Of a DNA stretch of 64,000 bases, positions 53,114-62,813 are shown one piece after another (position 1 is the stretch's first letter; each line of letters starts with the position of its first letter). The notes beneath the pieces are model-generated. The model saw only the letters and a program-made list of their open reading frames with translations. It had not been told where the DNA came from and did no database searches. Source of the stretch: Sphaerisporangium corydalis (lineage in GTDB: Bacteria > Actinomycetota > Actinomycetes > Streptosporangiales > Streptosporangiaceae); the NCBI RefSeq assembly GCF_025506355.1, contig NZ_JANZYP010000013.1, positions 91,442 to 155,441 on the forward strand, in the 5' to 3' direction. Made by a program: the position numbers and the translations under genes.

Positions 53114-54339
53114 CGGAGGTTCTCCCGCAGGTCCCAGAGGCGGCGCCACATGGCAGAGCCGTCCTCGGCGCGGCGCCGTACCGCGCCGTCCCAGTAGCCG
53201 AGCAGCCGCCCGTGGTCGGCCGGGTCGTCCTTGCGGACCACGCCCAGCAGGTGGCCGGGCACCAGGTCGAGGACGTCCCCGCTGGGCAGGTAGGCCGCGG
53301 CCACCCCCAGGGACGCGGCGACCTGGACGGCCTCGGCGGTGGACAGCACCGTACCGGGCCGCTCCACGTCCCACCCCTCGGCCGACCTGCCGGAACGCAG
53401 GTCGCGGAAGATGGTGACCAGCACGTCGAGCACGGCGTCGTCCACGCCGAAGGCGGCGCCCGCCCGGTGCACCGCGGCGGTGGCCTGGCGGCTGACCAGT
53501 GCGGTCTCCGCCTCGGCGTCCGCGATGGGATGGATCGTCTCGAAGTTGAACCGCCGCTTGAGCGCGGCCGACATCTCCGACACGCCCCGGTCCCTGAGGT
53601 TGGCGGTCGCGATCACGGTGAACCCGGGGGCGGCGGCCATCTGGGCGTCGGCGGTACCGACGAGCTCGGGCACGCTGACCCGCCGGTCGGACAGGATCGA
53701 CACCAGCGCGTCCTGCACCTCGGGCAGGCAGCGGGTGATCTCCTCGATGCGGGCCACGCGCCCCGTGCGCATCGCGCTCAGCACGGGGGAGGCGACCAGC
53801 GCCTGCGGCCCCGGCCCCTGGGCGAGCAGCAGCGCGTAGTTCCAGCTGTAGCGGAAGGCGTCCTCGGTGGTACCGGCGGTGCCCTGGACGGTCAGGTCGC
53901 TGGTGCCGCAGACGGCGGCGGCGAGCAGCTCCGACAGCATCGACTTGGCGGTACCGGGCTCGCCGACCAGCAGCAGCCCGCGCTCACCGGCCAGCGTGAC
54001 GACGCAGCGTTCCACCAGGGCACGCTCGCCGACGAACTTGGGAGGGATCACCAGCTTGACCGGCAACGCTGCCCCGGTGCCGGTGCCGGTGCCGGTGCCG
54101 GTGCCGGTGCCGGGGCCGGTGCTGTCGCTCGTCGTACGGCGGGCGGCCTTCGGCAGTTCGAGTACGGCTCCGTCGCTGCCGCAGATGAAGGTGACCACCG
54201 ATCGCGGGGTCAGCGTCCAGCCGGGTGGCCGGGGGCCGTCGTCCTGGGCGGCGAGGAAGGCGAGCTCTGCGGCGAATCGCTCCTCGGCCGGCAGCACCTG
54301 CCGCGCCGGAAGGATCGTCGCCTGTTCCGTCAGGGTCAT
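53110..54339 (-). CDS. MoxR family AAA+ ATPase
   Basis: A 409-aa AAA+ ATPase. Walker A is GEPGTAKS (126-133), the Walker B region is RVARIEEI (194-201, with Glu in place of the usual Asp), sensor 1 is TVIATANLRDRG (241-252) and the finger region is LKRRFNFETI. Before the ATPase a Gly-Thr repeat linker (75-89) is encoded by a hexanucleotide run. MoxR ATPases with VWA partners remodel or insert cofactors into complexes. ATG 54339 has AGGA upstream and is preferred over an ATG 11 codons earlier with none. Confidence 0.9.
   Translation of the reverse strand: MTLTEQATILPARQVLPAEERFAAELAFLAAQDDGPRPPGWTLTPRSVVTFICGSDGAVLELPKAARRTTSDSTGPGTGTGTGTGTGTGAALPVKLVIPPKFVGERALVERCVVTLAGERGLLLVGEPGTAKSMLSELLAAAVCGTSDLTVQGTAGTTEDAFRYSWNYALLLAQGPGPQALVASPVLSAMRTGRVARIEEITRCLPEVQDALVSILSDRRVSVPELVGTADAQMAAAPGFTVIATANLRDRGVSEMSAALKRRFNFETIHPIADAEAETALVSRQATAAVHRAGAAFGVDDAVLDVLVTIFRDLRSGRSAEGWDVERPGTVLSTAEAVQVAASLGVAAAYLPSGDVLDLVPGHLLGVVRKDDPADHGRLLGYWDGAVRRRAEDGSAMWRRLWDLRENLR
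54074..54121. repeat. (CCGGTG)n hexanucleotide microsatellite in the moxR-like gene
   Basis: Six perfect CCGGTG units (54074-54109), one CCGGGG and one more CCGGTG form eight units. They encode alternating Gly-Thr on the minus strand. Slippage by one unit would add or drop two residues without shifting the frame. Confidence 0.9.
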
Positions 54340-54474
54340 GAAAAGTCCTGTGTCCTCGTAGGTCGATGTCATGAAACGCGCACCGGTCCGGCCGTTCCGG
54401 AAGGCGCGCCGGGCCCGGTGTCCGGGAGGCCCGCTGGGCCCGGCGCGTGGTAGTCGGTTCGGTGTACGCGGAGG

Positions 54475-57400
54475 TCAGCGGCGGCGGCCGCGTTTGAGCT
54501 GGAGTCGCTGGAAGCTCGGCGGCCCGTCGTCGCGGACGCGCCGCCAGGCCTTCCGGTACAGGTCGGCGACGGGCTCGACGGGCGCCACCACGCCGAGCAC
54601 CGCCACCTCGCCGGTGACCAGGTCGAACATGGGGAGCTTCCACTGCTCGAGCGGGAGCATCGGCGCGTTCAGGCCGACCCACCCGCCGGGCAGGAACAGC
54701 GACCGCCCCGCTCGCGAGCGCTCGGCTTCGACCACCAGGTCGGTGGCGGCCAGTTCGGCCCGCGCCGCCTTCGCCCGCGCGGGCTTCCAGCCGGTCCACC
54801 GGGTGACGTGCCGGTCGGTGGGATCGGGCATCGCGAGCACCATGAGGTACAGCGAGGCGGCGTCCTCCCCGAGCCCGTACTCCTTCGCGACCTCCGTGAC
54901 CAGGCCGGGGACCGACCTGGACGGATCCTGCGGCCACCAGGTGCCGTCCTTGTCCCGCTTCCCCTCGACGGGATCGCCGGGATCGCCGAGCAGCGCGGCG
55001 AACCGGTCGTCCCCGGCCAGCCGAAGCGACAGTTCCACAGGGAACGGGTGATCGGCGTCGTGGCGAAGCGCACGCAGGTACGGGTCGCCGCCGGTGTCGT
55101 CCAGCAGGGACACCAGCAGGCCGGGGCTGGGCCGGTCGTCGTGGGTGGCCATGACGACGGCGCCGTACCGCTCCCAGCCCTCGCCCGTCTCCACCGGCTC
55201 GCCCGCCACCTTGCGGAACTCGGGGAGGCTGACGTAACGGGCCAGGTCGATCAGCAGGCCGGGCGCGGCCAGCCGTTCGCGGACCGCCCTCAGCGCGGCG
55301 GGCAGCATGGCCCGCACCGGGTCGCCCGCAGGCAGCCGGTGGGCGAGCCACGCCGCCAGGGGCACGAAACCGGACAGGGTGGTCGCCGTGAACCCGGTGG
55401 CCTTGTCGTCCACGGGGGCGACCCGGTCCCCACGGACCTTCCAGCGCAGGTCCGTGCTCAGTTCCGGCGAGGCGGCCGGGTCGAACACGGCGGCCAGCGA
55501 ACCGCTCGCGCCCCACGCCGTCTTCACCGCCCGCGCGGTCTCGGCGAGCAGCCATTCGGGGACGGCCGGCCGGTGCCCCACCTTCTCGTTCCACACCGCG
55601 GCGGCGGCGGCCACGTCGGGTCCGTCCGTCCACAGGCGGGCCGGGTCCTCGGGCAGGAGCGCCGCCAGGACCGCCCTCAGGACGGCGGTGTCCAGCCTGC
55701 GCAGCTCGTTCCTGGCCACGTTGGCGTCGGCCGACTTGACGCCGAGCGTGGTGCGCGCCTCGGCCGACAGGAAGTTCCGTTCGTAGCCCTCCAGGTTGGG
55801 CATTCCCGCCACCACCAGGCGGGCGGTCGTCGGCGACACGCCGGTGAGCCGGGCGAACTCGTCGGCGGCCTCAGGCCGCCACTCCGCGGGTCCGCGCGCG
55901 GACAGTTCGCCGAGCAGGCTCGCGAGCCAGCCCGGCGCGCGGTGCACGCCGACCGGGGCCGAGGTACGCACACTATACGGCTGCGGTACCTCGAAACGTC
56001 CCGAAGGATCGTGATAGAGCACCTCGAAGTCGGCGTTGGCGTGGTCGGTCCACTTCGCGTGCAGGACGCAGATGAGCCCGCCGTTCCCCGCCGGCAGGGT
56101 GCCCAGCCAGGTGCCGGTCTTGGGCAGGCCGTCCGGCGTCCGCAGGTGCGGGTCGCCGAGGCTCAGCCTGAACCGCCGCCACTGGTCGTCCGCGGTGACG
56201 AGCCCGAGCTCGTCGAGCTCGTGGAGCAGCAGGCGGAGCGCGTCCCCCCGCTCCTGCTCGTCGAACGCCGACAAGGCCCGGTACGCCACCGCCGCGCCGT
56301 CATCGAGCAGGTCGAACCACTCCAGGTACGCCCTCGGCAGGTCCGGCTGGTCGAAGTGCAGCCGCACGACCGCGCCGCCCCGCTGAGGACCGGCCCCGGG
56401 ACGCGGCACCGAGGCGCCGGGCACGGAGGCCGACGCATCCGGCCCTGGGCCCGTCATCGCGGCCGCCCCTGCGGCGTCCGGCCCGGGGGAGGCGGCGGCC
56501 CGGAGGGCGCGGGAGATCAGCCGGAGCTGGCGGAACGTCCCGTCCTCCTCCCCGGCGTACGACCAGCCGGTCCCGAAACCGGACAGGGCCTCGCGCAGGA
56601 CGGAGTCGGCGGGGCCGGGCGGAACCTCCTTGCGCGTGTCGCCGGCCAGCGCCAGGGTGAGCCGGGTCGCGACGGTCTCCAGGGCCGCCTGCTGGAAGGC
56701 GGCGAACCGCAGCACCCCGGCGACCCCCGCGACCAGCGCCTCCGCGCTGATTCCGGGCAGGGACCTCCCGACCAGGGCGGGCAGGTCGTCCTCGCCGGCG
56801 GCCGCCGCCAGCAGTGCCGCCGCGGCGTCCCGGTCGACGCGGCGCAGGACCGCCGAGCCCTCCGGGTCACGAGGCCGCAGGTGGTACCAGTAGCGCTGTG
56901 GCAGCAGCCGCGCGGTGCCCGCCGCGAACGGCCCGGGGGCGTCGTCGGCCGTCGCCACGGAGGTGACGACGCCGTCCGGGTCGACGATCTTGAAGACGTT
57001 GGAGTCCCGGATGAGCGCGCGCGGGCGGTCGTCTCCGGGAAGGGTCAGGGCGAGATACGGCCTGCCGGGGCCGTCCGGCGCGCCCGGGACCGTGACGACG
57101 CGTCCCGCGAGGTCCTCGCCGCGCATGGTGCCGTCCGGCAGGCGCACCACCCGCCAGCCGAGCAGCCCGTCCACGGGCACCCCCGCCGGGGCGGCCTCGC
57201 CGGAGGGGGCGGGAAGGATCCAGCCGGTGTGCAGCGTGCTGCCGGCCGGGGCGGTCCGCAGCGCGTCGGCCAGGAAGGCGGGCATGCCCGGGCGGCCGTA
57301 CTCCCCGGTGGCCGGGTCGTACTCGTGCCAGGCCCTGAGGCCGTCTTCGCCGGGGGACCACGCCCAGTACGAGGCGCCGTCGGTGATCACGTCCCTGCCG

Positions 57401-59556
57401 GCGGGGATGACGGTGTCCCCGCGATGGATCACCCCGCCGCCGGTGGTCCGCCCGCCGCCCGGCAGCGGCAGGCTCACGCCCGTGGTGTTGATCCACCAGC
57501 GCCCGTTCTCGCTGTCGATGGGGTGCGGCCGGTTCGCGGTTGAATGCCAGTATCCGCGCAGCCGCCCGTCCAGCTCCTTGGACGCCCAGTAGACCAGCAG
57601 CTCGCCGTCCACGTGGTGGAAGGCGGCGAAGTTCCACGCGTCGTTCCCCGGGATCCGCAGGTCGTGGGTGAGCACGACGCCGTCGTGGCCGATCACCCGG
57701 GCCTGCGACGCGCTCGCGACGACCAGGTTCGGCCAGGCGTCCGACACGACGAGGCCCGCGATCTTCTTCGGCGGGACGAGGGCGCACGCCTCCTCCCACG
57801 CCGGCCAGCCGAGCTCGTCGAACAGCCCGGCGCGCAGCGTGCGCGCCAGGATCTCGGCGAGGTCGGCACCGGCGGCGGCGGCCACCTCGTCCTTCGCGAG
57901 GACCAGCGCCTCGGACGGCAGCCACATCAGCCGCTGCAGGCTGTCGGGCAGGCCCGGCAGCCCTGCGGCGATGGACCGGCCGGCGACCTCGCGCACCCAC
58001 TCCGTCAGCATCGGACGCCCGCCGGGGGACTCCGACAGCAGCGCTATGGCCTGCAGCCCGTCCCTGTCATTGCCGAAGCGGTCGGCCGCCTCGTGGAACG
58101 CCCGCCGGAACCGCTCGTCGGTGGCCAGGGCGAGCAGGTCGCGCTGTCCCTCGCCCCGCGCCCAGTTCTCCAGCGCGAACCGGTACCCGTCCTCGGGGAC
58201 CGAGACCGGCACGTCCAGCGACAGCAGCAGGTCGAGCAGGTCCACGTCGATGGGCGCCGTCAGCGCCTCACCCGACTCCGCGAGCTCGTCCCGCAGCCGA
58301 CCGGCCACCCGTTCCACCAGCGAATACAACTCCGGCATCCGCTGCTGCCGCCACCCATACCCCCGCAACCGCCCAAACCGCCGAACCCACCCGACCACCC
58401 CATCCACCGGCCGAGCCACCAGCTCACCCGCGCCCGCACCCGTCCCGGATGGTTGCACCACCCCGTCCATCCCGTCAGCCGGCCGCGGTGCCTCTCCCGT
58501 GACCCCGCCCGGGCCGCCGCGTGCGCTGCCGTCCGTGTGACACAGGCCCTCGGTGGCCCCGGAGTCCTCCAGGATCGACAGCCACAGGGCCGCGATCTCG
58601 TGCCCGCCGCTCTGCGGCATCAGGTTCAACAGGGTGCCGCGGAAGGTGACGTCCTGCCGGGCCAGGGCGACCAGCGCCGCACGGTGGGCCTTCCACCAGC
58701 CCACCGCCGCGCGCAGCGCCGACGGCAGCGCGACCACCTCGGCCAGGTACGCGCGCTCTACCGCCGCCGGGTCCTCGCCGGCCGCCTTGGCCAGCCGCAG
58801 CAGCTCGGTCGTCATCTGCGCCGACGGCGGGAGCCCGCCCGCCGTACGCCGCATGCACAGCGAGGTGAACCTCCGCAGCGCCTCCTCCGGCGCGACCCGC
58901 GCCGACAGGTCCTTGGCGTACGCCGCGAGCACCTTCACCGGCAGCGCCCCGGCCAGCGCGTACTCCAGGAAGACCGCGTCCAGGCGGTCCTCGTCCACCG
59001 TCAGCCCGTGCTCGGCTTCGGCCTTACGGGCCTTGGCGAACATCTGCGCCGCGTACGTCGCGTTCTCCATGGCGAGGAAGGTCCGCCCGGCCTGCTCGTA
59101 GAACGTCGGCAGGAAGTGCGGGACGGCGGCGGCGAGCTGGCGGGCGAGCGCCAGGTAGGCGTCCAGGGCGGCCTTCGGCTTGGACTTGACCTGCTTCGCG
59201 GCCCGCTCCAGCTCGGGCACCACCGCCAGCGCCTGATGGCCGTCCTCCGGGTGGTGCGCCAGCACCCACTCCGGGAAACCGAGGGCCTGCCGCATCCCCA
59301 GCCCCACCACTGCGGGCTCGGCCGAGGGAACCAGCCCGAGGAAACCGGCGGCCAGATCCTCCGCCGCACCCAGCTCCCCGGCCACCAGCCGGACCACGAC
59401 CCGCCCCTCCAACCCAGGATGGGCATACGCCCGCGCGGTCATGACAACCGCCTGCTCCCCAACCCCCACCCCCGAAGGAGTACCGGCACCATCCCAGGGG
59501 AGGATCGCCCCCGCCTTGAGTAACTCCTCCGCGCTCCACACCACCGGCCCGCTCAT
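54475..59556 (-). CDS. Giant MoxR-cluster-associated protein, function unknown
   Basis: A 1693-aa protein with no signal peptide or membrane segment. The first 450 residues look helical and TPR-like (ALDAYLALARQLA; TYAAQMFAKARKAEAEHGL). The middle (about 600-950) is beta-rich with repeated VxVxDxxGVVLTHDLRIPG-like words and could be a propeller. The C-terminal third is helical (WNEKVGHRPAVPEWLLAETA). No catalytic motif is evident. The ATG 59556 overlaps the upstream DUF4132 stop (ATGA) and has GGAAGGGG upstream. A 135-bp gap separates it from the MoxR gene. Conserved placement suggests it is a structural or substrate-binding part of this system. Confidence 0.7.
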   Translation of the reverse strand: MSGPVVWSAEELLKAGAILPWDGAGTPSGVGVGEQAVVMTARAYAHPGLEGRVVVRLVAGELGAAEDLAAGFLGLVPSAEPAVVGLGMRQALGFPEWVLAHHPEDGHQALAVVPELERAAKQVKSKPKAALDAYLALARQLAAAVPHFLPTFYEQAGRTFLAMENATYAAQMFAKARKAEAEHGLTVDEDRLDAVFLEYALAGALPVKVLAAYAKDLSARVAPEEALRRFTSLCMRRTAGGLPPSAQMTTELLRLAKAAGEDPAAVERAYLAEVVALPSALRAAVGWWKAHRAALVALARQDVTFRGTLLNLMPQSGGHEIAALWLSILEDSGATEGLCHTDGSARGGPGGVTGEAPRPADGMDGVVQPSGTGAGAGELVARPVDGVVGWVRRFGRLRGYGWRQQRMPELYSLVERVAGRLRDELAESGEALTAPIDVDLLDLLLSLDVPVSVPEDGYRFALENWARGEGQRDLLALATDERFRRAFHEAADRFGNDRDGLQAIALLSESPGGRPMLTEWVREVAGRSIAAGLPGLPDSLQRLMWLPSEALVLAKDEVAAAAGADLAEILARTLRAGLFDELGWPAWEEACALVPPKKIAGLVVSDAWPNLVVASASQARVIGHDGVVLTHDLRIPGNDAWNFAAFHHVDGELLVYWASKELDGRLRGYWHSTANRPHPIDSENGRWWINTTGVSLPLPGGGRTTGGGVIHRGDTVIPAGRDVITDGASYWAWSPGEDGLRAWHEYDPATGEYGRPGMPAFLADALRTAPAGSTLHTGWILPAPSGEAAPAGVPVDGLLGWRVVRLPDGTMRGEDLAGRVVTVPGAPDGPGRPYLALTLPGDDRPRALIRDSNVFKIVDPDGVVTSVATADDAPGPFAAGTARLLPQRYWYHLRPRDPEGSAVLRRVDRDAAAALLAAAAGEDDLPALVGRSLPGISAEALVAGVAGVLRFAAFQQAALETVATRLTLALAGDTRKEVPPGPADSVLREALSGFGTGWSYAGEEDGTFRQLRLISRALRAAASPGPDAAGAAAMTGPGPDASASVPGASVPRPGAGPQRGGAVVRLHFDQPDLPRAYLEWFDLLDDGAAVAYRALSAFDEQERGDALRLLLHELDELGLVTADDQWRRFRLSLGDPHLRTPDGLPKTGTWLGTLPAGNGGLICVLHAKWTDHANADFEVLYHDPSGRFEVPQPYSVRTSAPVGVHRAPGWLASLLGELSARGPAEWRPEAADEFARLTGVSPTTARLVVAGMPNLEGYERNFLSAEARTTLGVKSADANVARNELRRLDTAVLRAVLAALLPEDPARLWTDGPDVAAAAAVWNEKVGHRPAVPEWLLAETARAVKTAWGASGSLAAVFDPAASPELSTDLRWKVRGDRVAPVDDKATGFTATTLSGFVPLAAWLAHRLPAGDPVRAMLPAALRAVRERLAAPGLLIDLARYVSLPEFRKVAGEPVETGEGWERYGAVVMATHDDRPSPGLLVSLLDDTGGDPYLRALRHDADHPFPVELSLRLAGDDRFAALLGDPGDPVEGKRDKDGTWWPQDPSRSVPGLVTEVAKEYGLGEDAASLYLMVLAMPDPTDRHVTRWTGWKPARAKAARAELAATDLVVEAERSRAGRSLFLPGGWVGLNAPMLPLEQWKLPMFDLVTGEVAVLGVVAPVEPVADLYRKAWRRVRDDGPPSFQRLQLKRGRRR

Positions 59557-60473
59557 ACGACTGCCCCTTCCGCGACCTGGCGGCCCGCGTACAGCGTCGC
59601 GGCCATGCGCATTCCCTCCGACCACGCCACGGGACCCACGTCCCGGAGCGGGATCGACCGCCCGTCACGGTCGTTCCAGGACAGGTTGCCGGTCTCGGTG
59701 TCGCCGTCCCAGTACGGCTCCCCGATCCACACCGCCGCCTCCTCGGCCCGCCCCACGTCCCGCACGCGGCAGGTCGCGTACCCTCCCGACACCCGGTAGC
59801 CGGCCGACGAGGCCCGCGCGGCGAGCTGGAAGCGGGAGGCGAACTTGCCGCCGGAGAACTCGGACACCTCCGTGACGTTCGCGGCGAGGTCGGCGGGTTT
59901 GTTCCAGGTGGCCCGGTGAATCTGCTCGACCCGCTGCGCCACGCCCAGCTCTGACGCGAACTCCCGCAGGTCGTCCAGGTCGGGCAGCAGCACCGGGTGC
60001 GCCAGCGTCACCGTCACCGGCGACAACCGAACGGTCTCCCCGTCCAGGTTCACCACCCGCAACTCCCCGGCCTCCGTCCCGGGCGCGCTCCTGGTGTCCG
60101 CTCCCAAAGCGTCCCCCGCCTGTCCGATCGCGGCGTCGCGCAGGAAGCCCACGTCGTCCGGGTCGTCGCCGACGACCACCAGGTCGCGCAGCGCGGACCG
60201 CCAGGCCTCGTCCTGCCACACGCGGGCGATGAGACCGGTGGGCACGGGCAGGGACGAGACCATCCAGGTGTCCACCTGCGCCACGCAGGCGTCGGCGTGC
60301 CGGTCGAGCCATTCGGTCAGCCGGCGCAGCCGATCCACCTCGGGATGATCCCGCAGTGCTTTCGGAAGGGACTTCAACTGCCGCCCCGGCCCCTTGCCGG
60401 TGACGGCCCGCGCCACCACCCGGCCCTCCTGAAGGGCCACCTCGTAGCCCTCACCCGCCGACAGCCAGCTCAC
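59553..60473 (-). CDS. DUF4132-type (MolR-like) protein
   Basis: A 306-aa protein resembling the C-terminal DUF4132 region of E. coli MolR/YehI. Words include RLRRLTEWLDRHADACVAQ, the LAHPVLLPDLDDLREFASEL segment (about 175-194) and VEQIHRATW. Relatives are usually much longer; here the rest may be carried by the giant protein that follows. Start GTG 60473 has AAAGGTG upstream. It is first in a five-gene cluster. Its role is unknown; the enterobacterial counterpart was once linked to molybdate metabolism, without firm proof. Confidence 0.7.
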   Translation of the reverse strand: MSWLSAGEGYEVALQEGRVVARAVTGKGPGRQLKSLPKALRDHPEVDRLRRLTEWLDRHADACVAQVDTWMVSSLPVPTGLIARVWQDEAWRSALRDLVVVGDDPDDVGFLRDAAIGQAGDALGADTRSAPGTEAGELRVVNLDGETVRLSPVTVTLAHPVLLPDLDDLREFASELGVAQRVEQIHRATWNKPADLAANVTEVSEFSGGKFASRFQLAARASSAGYRVSGGYATCRVRDVGRAEEAAVWIGEPYWDGDTETGNLSWNDRDGRSIPLRDVGPVAWSEGMRMAATLYAGRQVAEGAVV

Positions 60474-60831
60474 TGGCGCACACCTTTCGCCGTCGTTGAT
60501 TGCCCGCGATCGAACCGGAAGACCCGGCCCCGCCGCAGCGATGCGGGAACGCTAGCGGCAATCACTGACAAAAGATCGCGTTTACCTCCACAACCCCAAA
60601 CTCCCCAACCCGACCACCACCACCCCAACCCGACCACCACCACCCCAACCCACCAAGACCCCGCCCCGACCCGACGGTCATCCCGTCCACGGTCCGACCG
60701 CCACCCCATGCCCCACGCGCGCCTGCCGCCCCCGCCCAGGGTCCGACCGTCACCCCGCCCACCATCCGAGCGCCCCGCTCCCGGCGAACTTCGTATCGGG
60801 GGTGATTTGCGATTTGTCGTACCCTGCCGCG
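60474..60831. other. Intergenic region with short tandem repeats
   Basis: This gap separates the divergent DUF4132 and TauE/SafE units. It holds two copies of a 20-bp CCAACCCGACCACCACCACC unit (60605-60644) and a partial third. Near its right end TACCCT (60820-60825) sits 6 nt before an ATG, a possible leaderless promoter for the small ORF at 60832. I see no larger gene. Confidence 0.55.
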
Positions 60832-60981
60832 ATGCTGTCCCTCATGCCCCTCGGCCCGCTGAACAGTGACAACCCGCCCACGACCGGGCGTCCCACGACC
60901 GGGGCATCCTTAGGACGGATCTTGGGCGAGGACATCCCGGATCCCCCGCACGCCGGCGGGCACGCTCCCGGGCGAGGCTGA
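60832..60981 (+). CDS. Possible 49-aa leader ORF coupled to the TauE/SafE gene
   Basis: An ATG 6 nt after a -10-like TACCCT opens a 49-codon frame starting MLSLMPLGPLNSDN and ending HAPGRG. Its stop overlaps the TauE/SafE ATG as TGATG, typical of coupled translation. It is Pro/Gly-rich and has no recognisable domain. It could be a leader peptide, or simply chance in GC-rich DNA. Confidence 0.4.
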   Translation: MLSLMPLGPLNSDNPPTTGRPTTGASLGRILGEDIPDPPHAGGHAPGRG

Positions 60982-61718
60982 TGCCGGCCCTGGACGTCGC
61001 GCAGTGGGCGGTGGTGCTGTTCTCCCTGGTCCTGGTCGGTTTCTCCAAGACCGGCGTGTCCGGTGCGGGTACGGTGGCGATCGCCCTGTTCGCGCTAGTG
61101 CTCCCCACGAAGAGCTCCACGGGCATGCTGCTGCCCCTGCTGCTCGTCGGTGACGTCGTCGCCGTCGCCTCCTACCGGCGCCACGCCGACTGGCCACGGC
61201 TCCTCAGGCTCTTCCCCTGGGTGGCGGCCGGGGTCGTGGCCGGCGCCCTCGTCGTCCGCTGGGTCGACGACACGCAGATGAGGCGGCTCATCGGGGCGAT
61301 CCTGCTGGCCATCATCGCCGTCCACCTGTGGAACCGGAGCCGGGGGCCGGAGTCCTCGCTCGCGCACCACCGGGCGGTCGCCGCCCTCGCCGGGATCTTC
61401 GCCGGTTTCGCGACCATGACCGCCAACGCCGCAGGTCCGATCATGGCCGTCTACCTGCTGGCGGCGGGAATGCCGATGCTGGGCTTCCTCGGCACCAGCG
61501 CGTGGTTCTTCCTGACGATCAACGCCTTCAAGGTGCCCTTCAGCGTCGCGCTGGGCCTCATCACCCCCGCCACCCTCGCCTTCGCGGCCGCGACCGCCCC
61601 GGCCGTCCTGGCCGGCGCCGCCGCCGGCCGCCTGGTCATCGGCCGCATCAACCGGACCTGGTTCGAACGGGTTACCCTGACCCTCACCGTCCTAGCCGCG
61701 CTCCGCCTTCTCCTCTGA
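60981..61718 (+). CDS. TauE/SafE family sulfite exporter-type permease
   Basis: A 245-aa membrane protein with about eight hydrophobic segments. Family features are VLVGFSKTGVSGAGTVAIAL in the first repeat and GFATMTANAAGPIMAVYLLA at the start of the second. It exports or imports sulfite, sulfoacetate or related organic anions; the substrate is not clear. ATG 60981 has GAGG upstream. Its 3' end overlaps the convergent membrane protein gene by 27 bp. Confidence 0.88.
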   Translation: MPALDVAQWAVVLFSLVLVGFSKTGVSGAGTVAIALFALVLPTKSSTGMLLPLLLVGDVVAVASYRRHADWPRLLRLFPWVAAGVVAGALVVRWVDDTQMRRLIGAILLAIIAVHLWNRSRGPESSLAHHRAVAALAGIFAGFATMTANAAGPIMAVYLLAAGMPMLGFLGTSAWFFLTINAFKVPFSVALGLITPATLAFAAATAPAVLAGAAAGRLVIGRINRTWFERVTLTLTVLAALRLLL

Positions 61719-62312
61719 CCCACTGACCCGCCGCGCGCCGGCCAGGCAGGAGGCGGGCCCGGTTTCCGGTACCCGCAGCGACAGCGCGAGCCACACCAGG
61801 CATGCTCCCGCCAGGACGTGCAGGGCACTGGTCAGGACGGTGTCGGGCAGCGGCGCGAGCAGCGCGAACGGAGCCAGCGTCAAGCCGTACCCCCAGGCTG
61901 GAACCGCAGGGTGGACCCTCGCCCGGACCATCGAGATCGCGAACAGGACCGACCCGACGGCGAACACGACGGCGCTGCCGAGAAGCACCGCGCGGGTGGG
62001 TCCCTGCAGCAACGCCGCCAGGGCCGTCCGATCGAGGTAGAACAGCGCGATGTTCAGCGTGTACGCGGCGCCCCCGAACAGTCCGAGCCCGATCAGGTTC
62101 ACCGCGTACGCCACGAGTCCCGCCGTGCCGGCCCGCTCGCGCTGGCCCAGGTAGAGGGCGGTGAGCAGGGGGACGGCCAGCGCGGGGGAAACGCCGAGCA
62201 CGAAACTGGTCGGCGCGGTCTCCCCGGTGACGGCCTCGACCGCGCCCGGCACCCCGATGAAAAGCCCGCACAGCACACCACTGGCCGCGCTGAAACGCGT
62301 GAAAGGCGTCAT
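61692..62312 (-). CDS. Multi-pass membrane protein of unknown family
   Basis: A 206-aa protein with six or seven hydrophobic segments spread over its length (VLCGLFIGVPGAVEAV; VAYAVNLIGLGLFGGAAYTL; AVLLGSAVVFAVGSVLFAIS). I do not recognise a family. The start at MTPFTRF has GAGGAG 6 nt upstream; the longer open frame extends into low-complexity DNA. It converges on the TauE/SafE gene. Confidence 0.75.
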   Translation of the reverse strand: MTPFTRFSAASGVLCGLFIGVPGAVEAVTGETAPTSFVLGVSPALAVPLLTALYLGQRERAGTAGLVAYAVNLIGLGLFGGAAYTLNIALFYLDRTALAALLQGPTRAVLLGSAVVFAVGSVLFAISMVRARVHPAVPAWGYGLTLAPFALLAPLPDTVLTSALHVLAGACLVWLALSLRVPETGPASCLAGARRVSGSEEKAERG

Positions 62313-62813
62313 GAACACTCCTCGCGGCCCCCGGGCGAACACCGGGCCCGCACTCCCGGTCGGGCCCCACACGGAGCCGGACGGCGACAAAGAAAAGGTC
62401 TCACCGAACGTAAAAGCCCCCGACCGCCCCCCATAAGTGCCAACCGGCCAACTCCCACCCACCCACGCACGTTCGCCCAACCCCACCCCCACCAACCCAG
62501 GTCCACCCCACCACCCGACCGGCACTATCAGCTCGCCCCTAGTAGGTCCGACGGCTACTATCCCGGCCAGTGATAAGTGCTGATCGGCCAAACTGGACAC
62601 CCGCGGGCGTCCACTTCGTCGCCTGACCGGCTCCGTCAGGCCGTGTCCGGCAGGTCCGGCACCGCAAGGCCGCGTCCCGGAGGTCCGATCACGCCGTAAG
62701 GCCGTACCTTCCGCCGCGCCCGTATATCCCGAGTGGCCGATCGGCATGTGCCAGGTGGCCAGAGTCGCCCGCGGGAGCGGCCGGGCCGCGTGTGGCGGGC
62801 GTACCCTGCGAAA
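62313..62813. other. Intergenic region before the sensor kinase
   Basis: A 501-bp gap between divergent genes. It is C-rich with simple CCCACC-type stretches and holds a TACTAT hexamer (62556-62561) of -10 type with only very short ORFs after it. TACCCT (62802-62807) lies 6 nt before the kinase GTG and is the likely leaderless promoter. Nothing else is convincing. Confidence 0.45.

Noticed and set aside
54808..57543. Plus-strand open frame of 911 codons opposite the giant protein gene
   Set aside because: Arg/Gly/Pro/Gln-rich translation without motifs; the minus strand shows consistent protein features.
60605..60650. CRISPR or replication-iteron repeat
   Set aside because: Only two full 20-bp C-rich copies lie in a GC-skewed intergenic stretch; too few and too simple.
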